Below are positions 33,790 to 44,505 of a stretch of DNA of 64,000 nt, one piece after another. Positions within the stretch are counted from its first letter, which is position 1; each line of letters begins with the position of its first letter. The stretch is taken from positions 4,802,501 through 4,866,500 of the forward strand of contig OX638130.1 of the NCBI GenBank assembly GCA_951804985.1, read 5' to 3'. This DNA is from Dryomyza anilis. Its lineage: Eukaryota; Arthropoda; Insecta; Diptera; Dryomyzidae. A model generated the notes under the pieces. The model ran no database searches. It had not been told where the DNA came from and saw nothing but the letters and a program-made list of their open reading frames with translations. The translations under genes were made by a program, and so were the position numbers.

Positions 33790-33836
<47 letters not shown>

Positions 33837-33840
33837 AAAT
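33786..33840. repeat. (TAAA)n microsatellite
   Basis: About twelve TAAA units in a row, inside the nested element. Antisense reading gives a meaningless IYLF repeat. Confidence 0.95.
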
Positions 33841-35362
33841 ATAAATAAAACAAAAATTTTCCTGTTCATAAGCTGAAAGCCACACTAAGCATCTTCAGTT
33901 CTGCCGACTCAAAGGAATGGCAAGCACTTAAGTATTTCTTTTCGGTGAAAACACATAAGAATAATATGCTATGGTAAACCCATGCGATGGAAAAACCATA
34001 AAAATGGCATATCAACTATTACTCCCTGAACAAAATACAGGCGGCGATCGAAAAATGAGAGAGCGAACATTGGGTACAACAAAAAATTGTAGTACAAATA
34101 TATTTTTTCAAAACAAAAACATAAAATGTATATAATTTGCTACAGTAATTTTTTCGGTGTACAGCTACAGACAAGTCTTCCATATACATTCGAATATTAT
34201 TTTAAATTGGACACTATTTTTTTATTATTGGTAACGCTAAACATTTGGTTTATATACTATAAACAAAACTTAGCTGTTTTTGAAAGTAAATTTGAAAGTA
34301 AAATAGGGCTGTTAATTTTAAGATTTTATATAATAAATTCAAATTTAATCAAATTTTTATAAAAACAATTAACTTTAAGTGATATTTATAGTAAATTTAT
34401 AGAATATAATATATCGAAGAATTTATAATAATATGTAAATAATTTATAATTTAATATTAAACTATAATACACAAAATAATTGGATAATACATTTTATGTA
34501 TTATGTAGTAAACGTATTTCAAAAATAAAAACTACAGAAAACAAATACATACTACATATTTTGCAATATGTATAAAACAAATTTCTAATACATTGTGTAG
34601 TAAAATCCAGATGAATTAATACAAATGTATTAAAAACGATCAAAATGTAGTAGAACTGCATTTTTTCAAAACGAACACATAAATGAATTTTTTCGGTGTA
34701 TATAAAATATGTTTTCTGTTTCTTTTTATGCTTTTTTAAAAACCGTTTTAAACCGGTATAAAACCGAACCCGTTTATTTCGGTTTTGGATATCGGTTTAT
34801 TTCTGATTTTCGTATAACGGTTTCGGTAACGGTTTCTGTTTTAAAAATGAAACGGTTTTAAACGGAGATCGGTTTCGGTTACGGTTTCAATCCTTGGATA
34901 AACTCTTTACCAACTATGAGTGCAATTATCCAAATCGAAACAAATGTTCATATTTAAAACTCCAATCGTAACGTAGAATGTGCGCGGGAATTGACAAAGG
35001 GGCATGGCACCCCCATATAACCAAAACTTCAAAAAATCAACTATACCTACTATGAGTAGAGTTATAAAAATCGAAAAAAAGATTCATTTTTAAAACTCCA
35101 ATCATCACGTAGAATGTGGGCAGGATTGGACAACGTGGCATATCACCTCCCACATAACCAAAACATTAAAATTGATATAACTCCGTACCTAATAAGAGCA
35201 CAGTTGTAAAAATTTTAACAAAGGATCATATTCAAAATTGTAATAGTCACGTATAATGTGAGCTGGAGTAGACTTGGCACTGCGTTTGGCATGAACTAAA
35301 AAGGTGATCCGAATGTATACCCACTTTAAAAATGATCTAGTTTTGGAATTATAAAAACTTAG

Positions 35363-36700
35363 CACAATTGAATTTTTACAATTGAAATTTAAAATTTTTC
35401 TTATTTAGTATTGAAATATTTACATTTTAAACATTGACTTTTTACTTTTAAATTGTTACAATTCAAATTGATTCTATTTAAATTTTATATATTTTTTATT
35501 TTATTTGAAATTAATAAATTTTGAGTATTGCTATTTTGAATTCTTATGATTTTAAAATTACGCTTTACATTTTAAATATTTACTTATTAAATTTTAATTG
35601 TGCACAATCTTGAATTCACTGTTTATAATTAGAATATTTACTATTTAAATTTAAAATTATAACACTTAAAATGTTACTATTTAATATGTCCTATTTAAAT
35701 TTTAAATTGGTTGCTATTTAAAATTTTGTACTTACATTTTAAATATTTTTTAAAAATTAATATTCCAAATTTTTCAAATATTTAATTGCTACTATTTAAA
35801 TTGTAAATTTTTAATATTTAAATTTTAAATAGTTAATATTAAATTTGACATTATTAATATGTGCTCTTTATAGCTTAAAGTGTTTTTATATTGAAATTGT
35901 ACTATTAAAAATTTAGTTTGTTTCTATTTAAATATTAAATTCTGCTTTTATAATATATATTTTAAAATATGACTATTTAAAAGTTATTATTGTTATTATA
36001 AAAATGTAATATTACAATTTAAAATTTTATTATTTCATTTAATTTATTATTATTTCAATTCAAATTTTAAATTGTTACGATATTGAAATAGCTATTAAAA
36101 TTTTAAATATTTACAATTTAAATTTTGAATGTTGAATTATAAAATGCCCTATTTTTTTAAATTGTTCCTATATAATTTTAAATATTTCATATTCAAACAT
36201 TTCTTTACAAATTTTAAATTGCTACTATTTCAAATTTTCTTTTAAAAATTTACTATTTAAAATATACTAGTTGAATTTTTTATTTTTTTCTAATAAAGTT
36301 TTAATATTTTCTATTGAAATAGTGAGAAATCTTTTTAATAATTTTTTCAATATTTTTATTAGATTTCTACTAAAAAAACAGCTAAATATTTTCAAAACGA
36401 TGTAGAACTCAACGTCGCAACTTAACTTCAAAGCATGACTCAAAACCTCTAAAGCTCTGATTTCAGGCCTATGTCGACCTTGACCTTGTTGGGTCCGTTT
36501 TTTTTCTATGCCAATGCATTGGATCGCTTAAAGCTTCACGTTGATTCCAACGCCGATAGTCGAATTTTTGGCTTCATTAAATTTGTTTGGCCATAAGTAC
36601 TAAAAAAAATAAATTAAAATAATTATTTCACAGCTGAAAGATTTTTCGCCAATTGTTGCTGACTCTGCGCTGCGCTGCGCACTTTTAAAGAACAATCACA
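35363..36700. other. AT-rich intergenic DNA upstream of OBP-1
   Basis: 35,363-36,370 is a degenerate TACTATTTAAATTTTAAAT-type repeat. 36,400-36,700 is more complex and may hold the upstream control region of OBP-1, including a GCTGCGCTGCGCAC cluster at about 36,668-36,682. No gene seen. Confidence 0.5.
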
Positions 36701-36725
36701 ATTTTTATAAAATATGAAAAATGGC

Positions 36726-36763
36726 TATAAAAGCACCACGCACCAAACGAAAAACAGTCAGTT
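36726..36763 (+). promoter_or_regulatory. TATA box and initiator of OBP-1
   Basis: TATAAAA at 36,726-36,732 and the arthropod initiator TCAGTT at 36,758-36,763 are separated as expected, putting the transcription start near 36,760. The 5' UTR is about 79 nt to the ATG at 36,839. Confidence 0.75.
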
Positions 36764-36838
36764 TGTAATAAACAACGTAGTCCAGAAATATATAAAATTT
36801 TAAACAATTCTTTAAATTTGAAGAATATTTAAATAAAA

Positions 36839-38923
36839 ATGGCAAATATCCTGATGTCTTTGGTATTCGCTGTGTTATGCCTGCAAATCGCACAGGCTGC
36901 CAGCAACAGGGAAGAGGCGCGCAAAAAACTGATACCCATTGTGGAGGCTTGCAAAACGGAGGTCGGCGCTACTGATGGTAAATGGAAAAAAAATAAATTT
37001 GAATTTTTAGTCAAAAATTGAATTTTTAATGAACATTTGAATTTTTAGCGAAAAATTGAATTTGTAGTGAAAAATTGAATTTTTAGTGAAAAATTGAATT
37101 TTTAGTGAAATATTGAATTTTTAGTGAAAAATTGAATTTTTAGTGAAAAATTGAATTTTTAGTGAAAAATTGAAAAAAATTAAATTTTTAGTGAAAATTT
37201 AAATTTTTCGTGAAAATTTAAATTTTTCGTGAAAATTTCATTTTTTAGTTTTTTGTAAAACATTTTTGTAAAACCTGATTTTTTAGTGAAAAATTGAATT
37301 TTTAGTGAAAATTGAATTTTTACTGAAAAATTGAATTTTTACTGAAAAATTGAATTTTTACTGAAAAATTGAATTTTTACTGAAAAATTGAATTTTTACT
37401 GAAAAGTTGATTTTTTACTGAAAAATTGAATTTTTACTGAAAAATTGAATTTTTACTGAAAAATTGAATTTTTACTGAAAAGTTGATTTTTTACTGAAAA
37501 ATTGAATTTTTACTGAAAAATTGAATTTTTACTGAAAAATTGAATTTTTACTGATAGTTTTAATTTTTAGTGAAAAATTTAATTTTTACTGGAAAATTTT
37601 ATTTTTACTAAAAAATTTAATTTTTACTGAAAATTGAATTTTTAGTGAAAAATTAAATTTTTACTGATAATTTTAATTTTTAGTGAAAATTTGAATTTTT
37701 AATTTCTTATTTTTTCCAAATTCAGATTAATTTGCCTGCAAACATAAATATGTTTACAGCAAGTTCTTGTTATTCGGCGTTTATTGAAATTAAATAAAAT
37801 TTATTGAATTTAGATTTAAATAATTTTGTAATTACCCAGCAAACCAAACGATAATTTTACGATATCGAAACGATATCATTTATAGGTTTTCGTTTGCGAT
37901 AATCTATAATGATACGAAACCGATAGGGTTTACGATAAAAACGAACCTGTCTAAAATGATATCGTTGTTTTAGTCGTTAAAGATATCGAGGTGATATCAT
38001 AAATCGATTTATTTTCGATAAACAAATTTTATTTGTTCAGAAAATTTTATTTTTTGACAAATATTATAAAGAACACACAATTAAATTTTCAAATATTTTG
38101 AGTTTTATATCAAAAATTTATCATTATTATATCGAATTTAAAAATTATCGTAAAATGGTTTGTAGGGTAGTTGAAAAAAATGTTATTCACTTCGAATTTA
38201 AATAAAAGATCGAACATTTCTTACATTCGCATATTTATTACTTTATTATTTAATTTTATTATTTTTAATTTGAATATGCTTTGACAATTACAAATTGACG
38301 GTTAAAACCATATAAATATTCTGGGTCGTTTTTAACTTTAATATTCTTTATTTTCTATAGCCGATGTTGATGAATTAGCAAAAAAGCTGCCGGCATCCAC
38401 CACGCAGGGCATGTGTATGCGCGCCTGCGTCATGAAGAAGATTAAATTGGTAGGTTTTCAAATTAAAAAAAAAATAAACGGGAATATTCTGAAATTCTTT
38501 TTCAAATTCAATTTTTTAAAAACAAAAATGGTTTATTTTGTATTGAAACATCACATTTTAAAACAGAAAATTTGAATACGATTGATTAGATATTTCAAAA
38601 TATACCGTATTATTTCAGTATTAAATTTATTTAAAAAATAACGCAAACAGTCATAAAATTACTCCTCAACATTATTACATTGGACTCATGAAAAACCATT
38701 TTAACAGATGGACGCCAATGGCAAATTCGACAAGGCTGTCGCCCTGGAACACTCCAAGAAATACACCGATGGTGATGCTGAAAAAATGAAAATCGCATCT
38801 GAAATTATCGATGTCTGTGGTGCACTCGCCGTATCCGACAATCACTGTGAGGCCGCTGCTCAGTACGGCAAATGCCTCAAGGAACAGGCGTTGGCTCATG
38901 GTGTGGACAAAATGGAATTCTAA
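36839..38923 (+). CDS. OBP-1: classic odorant-binding protein, three exons
   Basis: Exons 36,839-36,977, 38,361-38,449 and 38,708-38,923 join in frame to 147 aa. A signal peptide (MANILMSLVFAVLCLQIAQA) precedes the six OBP cysteines with spacing C-26-C-3-C-43-C-9-C-8-C, the classic insect PBP/GOBP fold. Such proteins are secreted and carry small hydrophobic ligands in sensillum lymph or other fluids. The motifs GATDADVDELAKK, CMRACVMKKIKL and SDNHCEAAAQYGKC place it with the fly Obp28a/Obp19-type group (from memory; no alignment done). Intron 1 (1,383 bp) holds a 19-bp repeat array and a MITE. OBP-2 downstream is a paralogue with identical Cys spacing. Confidence 0.93.
37000..37710. repeat. 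19-bp repeat array in OBP-1 intron 1
   Basis: About 30 units of TTTTTAGTGAAAAATTGAA. The first block (to about 37,200) uses AGTG as linker, the second (about 37,310-37,560) uses ACTG almost uniformly, followed by degenerate units. Same family as the arrays at 51,395-52,905 and 54,600-57,095. Confidence 0.95.
37836..38169. mobile_element. MITE with TACCC..CAAACCA ends in OBP-1 intron 1
   Basis: The left end TACCCAGCAAACCAAACGAT and right end TGGTTTGTAGGGTA are inverted, both leading inward to TTTTACGATA/TATCGTAAAA. TA-flanked, about 334 bp. The interior has repeated GATATCG palindromes (AACGATATCATT, AGATATCGAGGTGATATC). No coding capacity. Confidence 0.8.
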
Positions 38924-38969
38924 GGAATTTTTAAGATTTGCGCTAATATTCTGTACATAAAATGCGTTT

Positions 38970-38975
38970 AATAAA
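38970..38975 (+). terminator. Poly(A) signal of OBP-1
   Basis: AATAAA about 47 nt after the stop codon, the first such hexamer downstream. Confidence 0.7.
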
Positions 38976-39214
38976 GAGGATTATATAAAATTTTATTTGT
39001 TTTTATTTTTATAATATTTTTAAGGTTATTATCACGGGTTGAAAGCAGAATATTTTTCGGGTTTCACTTTTGTTTGTGGTTTCAGGTTTAAAATTACGGT
39101 TTCGGTTTGCAATCAGCTTTTTGTAGCTTTTGTTGTCCACATTTTCAATATATCGAGCAATACACTAAGAAAACAAGATGTTTATAAAAGGCTTGCTGCA
39201 ACTATCACTGTACG

Positions 39215-39679
39215 CATCCCTAGTAGAAATTTTGGTAGGGCCATGCTCATGAACTGATCATGTCATTATTTGAGATGATCGGGATATGACGAGGCCCACG
39301 ATGTCCTTGTAACGCAGTGTCCTGATCATGTACTCACCTCAGGCAATGATCATGTACTGATCGGGTAATTCCCCATATCATTATTTATCTGACCATTGCC
39401 TTGTTAAAACATGAGCATACGAAAGCACTACAAATACCCGATGAAATAAAATATCATACCTCATTGAAACCTGATTATTGCCCGATGAAAATTTCTTTAT
39501 GAGGAACAACTAATGTAGCTTTGATCGGGACCATTGGCTGTTTAGATAATGTAAACCCTGCTATGTTGAGCATGATAAGGGCATGACAAGACAATGCTCA
39601 TATTTGCTCTAATAGGGGTTACCTGACGAAACCCCGATCATTTCCCGATGGTGCATCGGGCAAATTTCCACTAGGGATT
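39215..39679. mobile_element. MITE with CCCTAGTRGAAATTT ends (~460 bp)
   Basis: The left end CCCTAGTAGAAATTT (39,218) and right end AAATTTCCACTAGGG (ending 39,676) are inverted repeats with one mismatch. The interior is rich in GATCATG, CATGATC, ATCGGG and CCCGAT, i.e. many short inverted motifs around TGATCA. GC content is higher than the surroundings. No open frame. Confidence 0.8.
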
Positions 39680-39972
39680 GTAGCAAATATTGAACATCCC
39701 ATAAGTTTCAATAAACTTGCAGCAACACTCTTAATATTTATTTTTTAAATAATGCATTCATCGTATTCGGTCAGGTACGAATGCGAAATAAGGATTAACT
39801 TAACCAATTTCCACTCGGATTATTTCTTTATCAAAATACAATTCAATTTCTTAAAATTGTTCCAATTTCAAGGGGGCGAATGTGAAATGTTTGACTTTAC
39901 CAGATTTTTGGATTTACCAGATTCTTTTTGTATTTTGTTCGTATCAATGCAAGAGTAGTTTAGGAAAAGTTT
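39680..39972. other. Intergenic DNA, probably body of the adjoining Helentron-like fragment
   Basis: No gene. The 68-codon frame at 39,752-39,958 shows no domain. The fragment just downstream ends with a Helentron-like 3' terminus. Confidence 0.4.
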
Positions 39973-40023
39973 TGCAATTACAAAAACTTAGCACGGGTGA
40001 AGCAGTGCACGGGTCCAGCTAGT
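39973..40023 (+). mobile_element. Helentron-like 3' end
   Basis: ACAAAAACTTAGCACGGGTG, then AGCAGTGCACGGGTCCAGCTAGT, matches the 3' terminus of the element at 3,815-4,507 (AAAACTTATCACGTG to AGCTAGT). It has a short GC stem before CTAGT. Confidence 0.65.
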
Positions 40024-40295
40024 AGTTTATAAACAAACGCATTTGAATTAATTTCCTAAATACAAAAAATTTAAATCACCTTAAAAACAAATTTTTTAAA
40101 TAAAAATCGTTTGTAAAATATGGATCGGCTTGCATTATTTGTTTTTCACTTTACGACTTGGCCTTAATCAGGATTATTTCGGGTTGCCTTTGGTGGGTAT
40201 TAGGGTTTCCTTTCCTATCCCGGGATCCGAATTAAAATTTTTTTGGACCGAGTCATATTAGCTGTGTTTTTTCATAATTTAAATTTGATATTTTG

Positions 40296-40484
40296 CTTTT
40301 CATTATTAATAGCTGTGTTTTTTTCATAATTTAAATTTGAGCCGGAACAAATTTTGTACGCAAAACAAAAACAAATTTGAGCTGGATAGATTTATCTGTC
40401 TCAAATTGTTTTTGTTTTGTGTACAAAATTTGTTCCGGCTCAAATTTAAATTATGAAAAAAACACTGCTATTAATAATGAAAAG
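40296..40484. repeat. Near-perfect ~86-bp hairpin
   Basis: Arms 40,296-40,381 and 40,400-40,484 are inverted copies with only about three differences around an 18-bp spacer. Each includes CATAATTTAAATTTGAGCCG and GGAACAAATTTTGTAC. A third partial, diverged copy of the outer arm lies at 40,256-40,290. Likely a fold-back MITE. Confidence 0.9.
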
Positions 40485-40907
40485 CTCAGATTATTCTTTC
40501 TAATACGCCCCTAATATATTTATATAACTAAAAATAGAATTTTATCAAACATAGGGTTCAATTCAATAATAATTTTAATTTAAAAATTAAAGTTTTTACT
40601 CAAATTAAAACTTCCAAACAATTTTAAGTTCATGCTATACGCTCTATAATTTTTGCAAGTCGCTGTTATAAGCCACAATTATAGCGCTAATACTAAATAA
40701 TGCAGAATATTTTGCTTAATCATTGTATTATGATATTATTAATGAGTCACAATCAGAGATTATCAAAAACGGTCAACATGTAAACAATACTAATGGGATT
40801 ATTAAATTCAAATTACAATTAAATAATAGATACAAGCAAAACTGACTTGTGTTTTTAATAGTTGACACAATTTTCTAGTACTTATTAAAAATTTTATGTT
40901 GCGTCGC
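40485..40907. other. AT-rich intergenic DNA, no gene seen
   Basis: Nothing recognised apart from low-complexity sequence. Confidence 0.4.
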
Positions 40908-41919
40908 ACGGTGAACAAAAAAGCACTTTTTTTTTAATAAAATTATATAACTTCAAAACAAATCGGTAGATTATTTACAAAATGTCTTCTATTGATTTAC
41001 AAAAGTTATGTAAAAATAATTTAACTTCGAGAATTTTGTGCAAATTTTTGACATGTGAAATTTTAAAATCTAGAGCCGATATCGGTATGATTTATTTTTT
41101 ATTTTTGACCACATTAATTATGATTAGGAAAAAGTTAGTGCGACCGAAGGATATCGCTTGCAGTCCTTGAAATAAATTTACAAAAAGGAACAAATGTATG
41201 AAAAATGGTAATTTTTGCGAAGTGAATTTCTCCTAATCCGGGTACGATATCGGGATGATATATTTTTCATTTTTTACCACATTGATTGTGATTAGAAAAA
41301 AGTTAGTGAGAATGAAGGATATCGCTTGCAGTCCTTCGAATAAGTTTACAAAAAAGGCACAAATGTATGAAATTAGAATAAAACAGGTAAATTTTGACAC
41401 GTAATTTCTCCTAATCCGGAAAAGATATCGCTATGAAATTTTTTTATTTTTTACCACATTGATTGTGATTTGAAAAAAGTTAGCGCGAGTGAAGGATATC
41501 TGTAGGTTTAATTGATATAAAATTATTACACTAAATGCTTTAAATCAAATTAGTAAATTTCTAACGAAAATGGTAGTATTTCACAACAATTTTCTTGTAA
41601 ACCAGAGCAAACCGGAAGCTACTTTATTTTTCAGAATGTGTATTTTGTAAAAGCCTAAATACAATTTTAGGGATTTGAGAGGATATGCAAGGACATTTTA
41701 GTTATGTTCCAGTATGTATTTCCATATATTTTTGTATGGAATGCAATTTTTTACTAACTTTGAAGGCTCATATCTCTTAAACTGTTAATGTTATAAGAAA
41801 AATGGTTACAGATTATTCTTAGTGGGTCTTTTATGTATGTAACAGTAAAAAAAAATTTGAAAATTTAAAAATAAAAAATGTCGTTTTGTTCAAAATTTTC
41901 ATCATTTTGTTCACCGTGC
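40908..41919. mobile_element. ~1-kb element with CACGGTGAACAAA inverted ends
   Basis: The left end CACGGTGAACAAAA and right end TTTTGTTCACCGTG are perfect inverted repeats. CGTCG flanks both sides as a probable 5-bp target duplication. Inside, a roughly 180-bp module is present three times (about 41,000-41,505), recognised by CCGATATCGGTATGAT, TACCACATTGATTGTGATT, AAAGTTAGYGCGA and AAGGATATCGCTTGCAGTCC. The 62-codon frame at 40,982 covers the first module but the other copies do not keep it open. No transposase. Confidence 0.8.
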
Positions 41920-42646
41920 GTCGGTAGCTCGCCTGGTTAGTGCATTCGACCATGCTTTCGACTACGACCCGAAAGGTTCCCAGCGACTGCCAACATCTTT
42001 TGCATAGAAAACATTTTTTATGCGACTTACCTCTCGGCAGTAAATGGCAAACCAACCAGTAGAAAAAAAGGTTGCCAATATAGCAAAATTGTTTGCTGAA
42101 AGGAGGAATGCGCCAGATTTTGCTGAAACAGCAAATGACAATTTTTTGTATTTTAATATATTTATTTTATTTATCTTATTATATTTATTTTATTTATCTT
42201 ATTTTTTATTTTACCATTATTTCACTATTTAACTCTTGCATGCGTGAATTATTGTTACGGAGAAGAAATATCTCTTTTAACTAAACATGTTGTTGAAAAA
42301 GAGTCTACGAATTTAGCTGCAGCGTCTCGTGACTATGGTGCCATCTAGTGCAGGTTAGCTACACTAGCAATATGCACACCAGTGACACTAGCACGATCTT
42401 GATCACTAGCAGAACTAAGATTCCCAACAAACAGTTCGCTATTGCAGATAAAAGTATGCTGTAAATGCAATTTAAAGTTTGCTAAAATTTAGCATTCATA
42501 GTTTGCTATTAATAGCAGACTTTTTATTTTGAGTGTATGCAAAGCTCTCACCCGCCGTTCGGATTCTGCAATAAACTGTAGGTCCCATCAATGTGAGTAC
42601 AAATATAACACGCACAGCTCAAATGGTGAGAGCTCGGCCGAAGTTC
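41920..42646. other. Intergenic DNA with a tRNA-like segment at its start
   Basis: 41,920-41,990 resembles a degenerate tRNA or SINE head: GTAGCTCGCCTGGTTAGTGC is like an A box and AGGTTCCCAGC is like a weak B box. It does not fold convincingly as a tRNA. The rest (AT repeats at 42,145-42,230) shows no gene. Confidence 0.3.
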
Positions 42647-43524
42647 TACACCCAGAAAAAAATCATGGTAAATTGATAGTATTTCAATAGAAAAACAATA
42701 ATTTATACCATTAAAATTGGTCAATAGGATGCGTCCCATTAGTTCAGTAATATTGAAACTGTTAATACAATGTGTGGTTCTACCATAAATTTTATAATGT
42801 GATATTTTAACTACAATAAGAAAGACCTATACAAATTTAATGATACGTATTATTAATTTAATGGTAAAGTCGAATTACATTTTCCTAATAATTTATTAAA
42901 ACAAAAATGTATTTTAGTTAATTTATTGTATAATTTATTTTATTTAAATGTCGAAATTGATATTCACTTTCACAACACACACATAAAAAGACACTTCTTG
43001 CTGCAAAAGGTTATAACACATTTAATGTTTGCTTTGATTTCCAATAATTGATTGTAGTACTTGAGTCTGCAGTTATTTTTGAGTCCGTTGCCATAATAGG
43101 AGTTCGATGTATTATTTATTTTCTGTAATAAATAAATATAAATAAATATATAAATATCATTTATTTACATTATATATATTGAGTCCTTACCAATGTCGCA
43201 TTTAATAATGTGGATTATTACAAAATACATGCGACCATTTTGAGTAAACACGCAGAATGACGTACAAAACGAACATGTTTGTATTCGTTTTATGTTTTTT
43301 TACACCACGTTTATTATTATAGGAGGAAATCATTAAAACAACAGTATTTATTCTATTTAAAATAATAATATTGAAATATTTAAATTTATGGTATTGAATT
43401 TTTCAAATACTATTGAATTAATTAGAAAACTTTTGATTTAAAAAGAAAACCCTATTAATACATGAACCATAAGATCAATGGTCGTACCATAAAGTACTTA
43501 ATGCTACATTTTCTACTGAGTGTA
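42647..43524. mobile_element. MITE family A, copy 3 (~878 bp)
   Basis: Begins TACACCCAGAAAAAAATCATGG, ends ATTTTCTACTGAGTGTA, TA-flanked. Nearly full-length match to copy 1 (28,861-29,745). Confidence 0.9.
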
Positions 43525-43890
43525 TACAGGACTGTAGCGCCAAACTAGTATTATTATTATTATTAAAAATTTTATAAATTATGCATTCAGAAGAGAAACC
43601 CACATTAAGTTCTACCATATTCAGTAAAATATCATTATAACAATCACTTATAACAATTTTTACAAAGGAAAACAACAAGTTAATACAACTATTGACTTAA
43701 TGGTAAATGTATTAATAATATTTACAGATTAATTCAAATGTTTGCTGTGTATTTCAAAATTTGATGTGGGAGTATTTTGGAAATTATTTGCTATGAATTT
43801 AATGGTACTTATACTATTGATTGTTTTATAATGTATAAATTGAAATTATAAGAAATACTATTAAGTTTACATATATTATTTCAATATTTA
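43525..43890. other. AT-rich intergenic DNA, no gene seen
   Basis: An (ATT)n run at 43,549-43,565 and otherwise unremarkable sequence. Confidence 0.4.
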
Positions 43891-44096
43891 TACACCCAGA
43901 AATAAATTTACTCAAATCCCAATTGGTCAATTATTGAGTATACAAAAAAATAAATCTTTTCATAAAAACTCAATGGCAATAACATGGTATTTTCTAGTAT
44001 TTAATGGTATTTTCCGATTAAAATAATAATTTATCCTATTGACTATTTTTAATAGTAAAAAACTATTATTTATATAGTATTTTTTTCTGTGTGTAA
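43891..44096 (-). mobile_element. MITE family B, copy 4 (inverted)
   Basis: TACACCCAGAAATAAATT to TTTTTTCTGTGTGTA. The interior is the reverse complement of the copies at 30.3-31.2 kb (TAGTATTTAATGGTATTTTC; TTATCCTATTGACTATTTTT). Confidence 0.85.
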
Positions 44097-44369
44097 TATA
44101 GCTTTTAAGATGTTTCCGTATAAAAATAGTCGAAACAATTGATATACGTAAGCATTTCTGTTTTGAAACAATTAACTCAAATATTAAACTTTAAACTGAA
44201 ACAATGAATTTATATTTTTAACTCATATTCAGCAATTAATGCGTGTTTATTGAAGCGAGCGAAAAGTTATAAATTTAACGTTTTCTTTAACAAGTTCGTC
44301 ATCAAATAAAACTATTAATTTCACAGTTGAGCTATTTTTGATTTATTAATTATTAAAGATTCTGGGTCA

Positions 44370-44376
44370 TATAAAA
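44370..44376 (+). promoter_or_regulatory. Possible TATA box upstream of OBP-2
   Basis: TATAAAA about 130 nt before the ATG. An initiator-like TCAGTG is at 44,449, too far for a standard pair, so use is uncertain. A 19-codon upstream frame beginning ATGGCGGAAG at 44,434 is in frame with the OBP but stops before it. Confidence 0.4.
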
Positions 44377-44505
44377 GTAATATAATGCATAGTGCTACAT
44401 CATATGTGATTTGTCTTTGAGTAGTACACATCGATGGCGGAAGTTAGTTCAGTGAAATATCGGAAAAAATTACATGATATAAAGGTTATATAACTATTTG
44501 AAAAT

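Larger units (their letters stand above)
31252..34899. mobile_element. Nested 3.6-kb element with CCAAGGATTGAAACC inverted ends
   Basis: The left end CCAAGGATTGAAACC and right end GGTTTCAATCCTTGG are perfect inverted repeats. Both are followed inward by GGTTTCGG/CGGTTTCGG-rich sub-terminal sequence. ATAA flanks both ends, a possible short target duplication. The Helentron-like host sequence resumes right after it. The interior carries the broken mariner and MITE-A copy 2, with no transposase of its own recognised. Superfamily uncertain; hAT-like is possible but the expected 8-bp duplication is not visible. Confidence 0.7.
30250..35362 (+). mobile_element. Helentron-like element split by nested insertions
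   Basis: Segments matching the element at 3,815-4,507 in order appear at 30,250-30,300 (CCTATGAACTTGAAATTTGG), 30,527-30,612, 30,838-31,024 (TGTATATTGTGGTTGTAT, GTGGGCGGGATTGG) and 34,902-35,362 (AACTATGAGTGCA, AAATCGAAACAAATGTTCAT, CACGTAGAATGTGGGC). The gaps are MITE-B copies 1-3 and the 3.6-kb CCAAGGATTG element. The 5' end and 3' hairpin are lost, so it is an old host for younger insertions. Confidence 0.75.

Noticed and set aside
40982..41170. 62-codon frame as a small gene
   Set aside because: It falls in a transposon module repeated three times; the other copies do not keep the frame.
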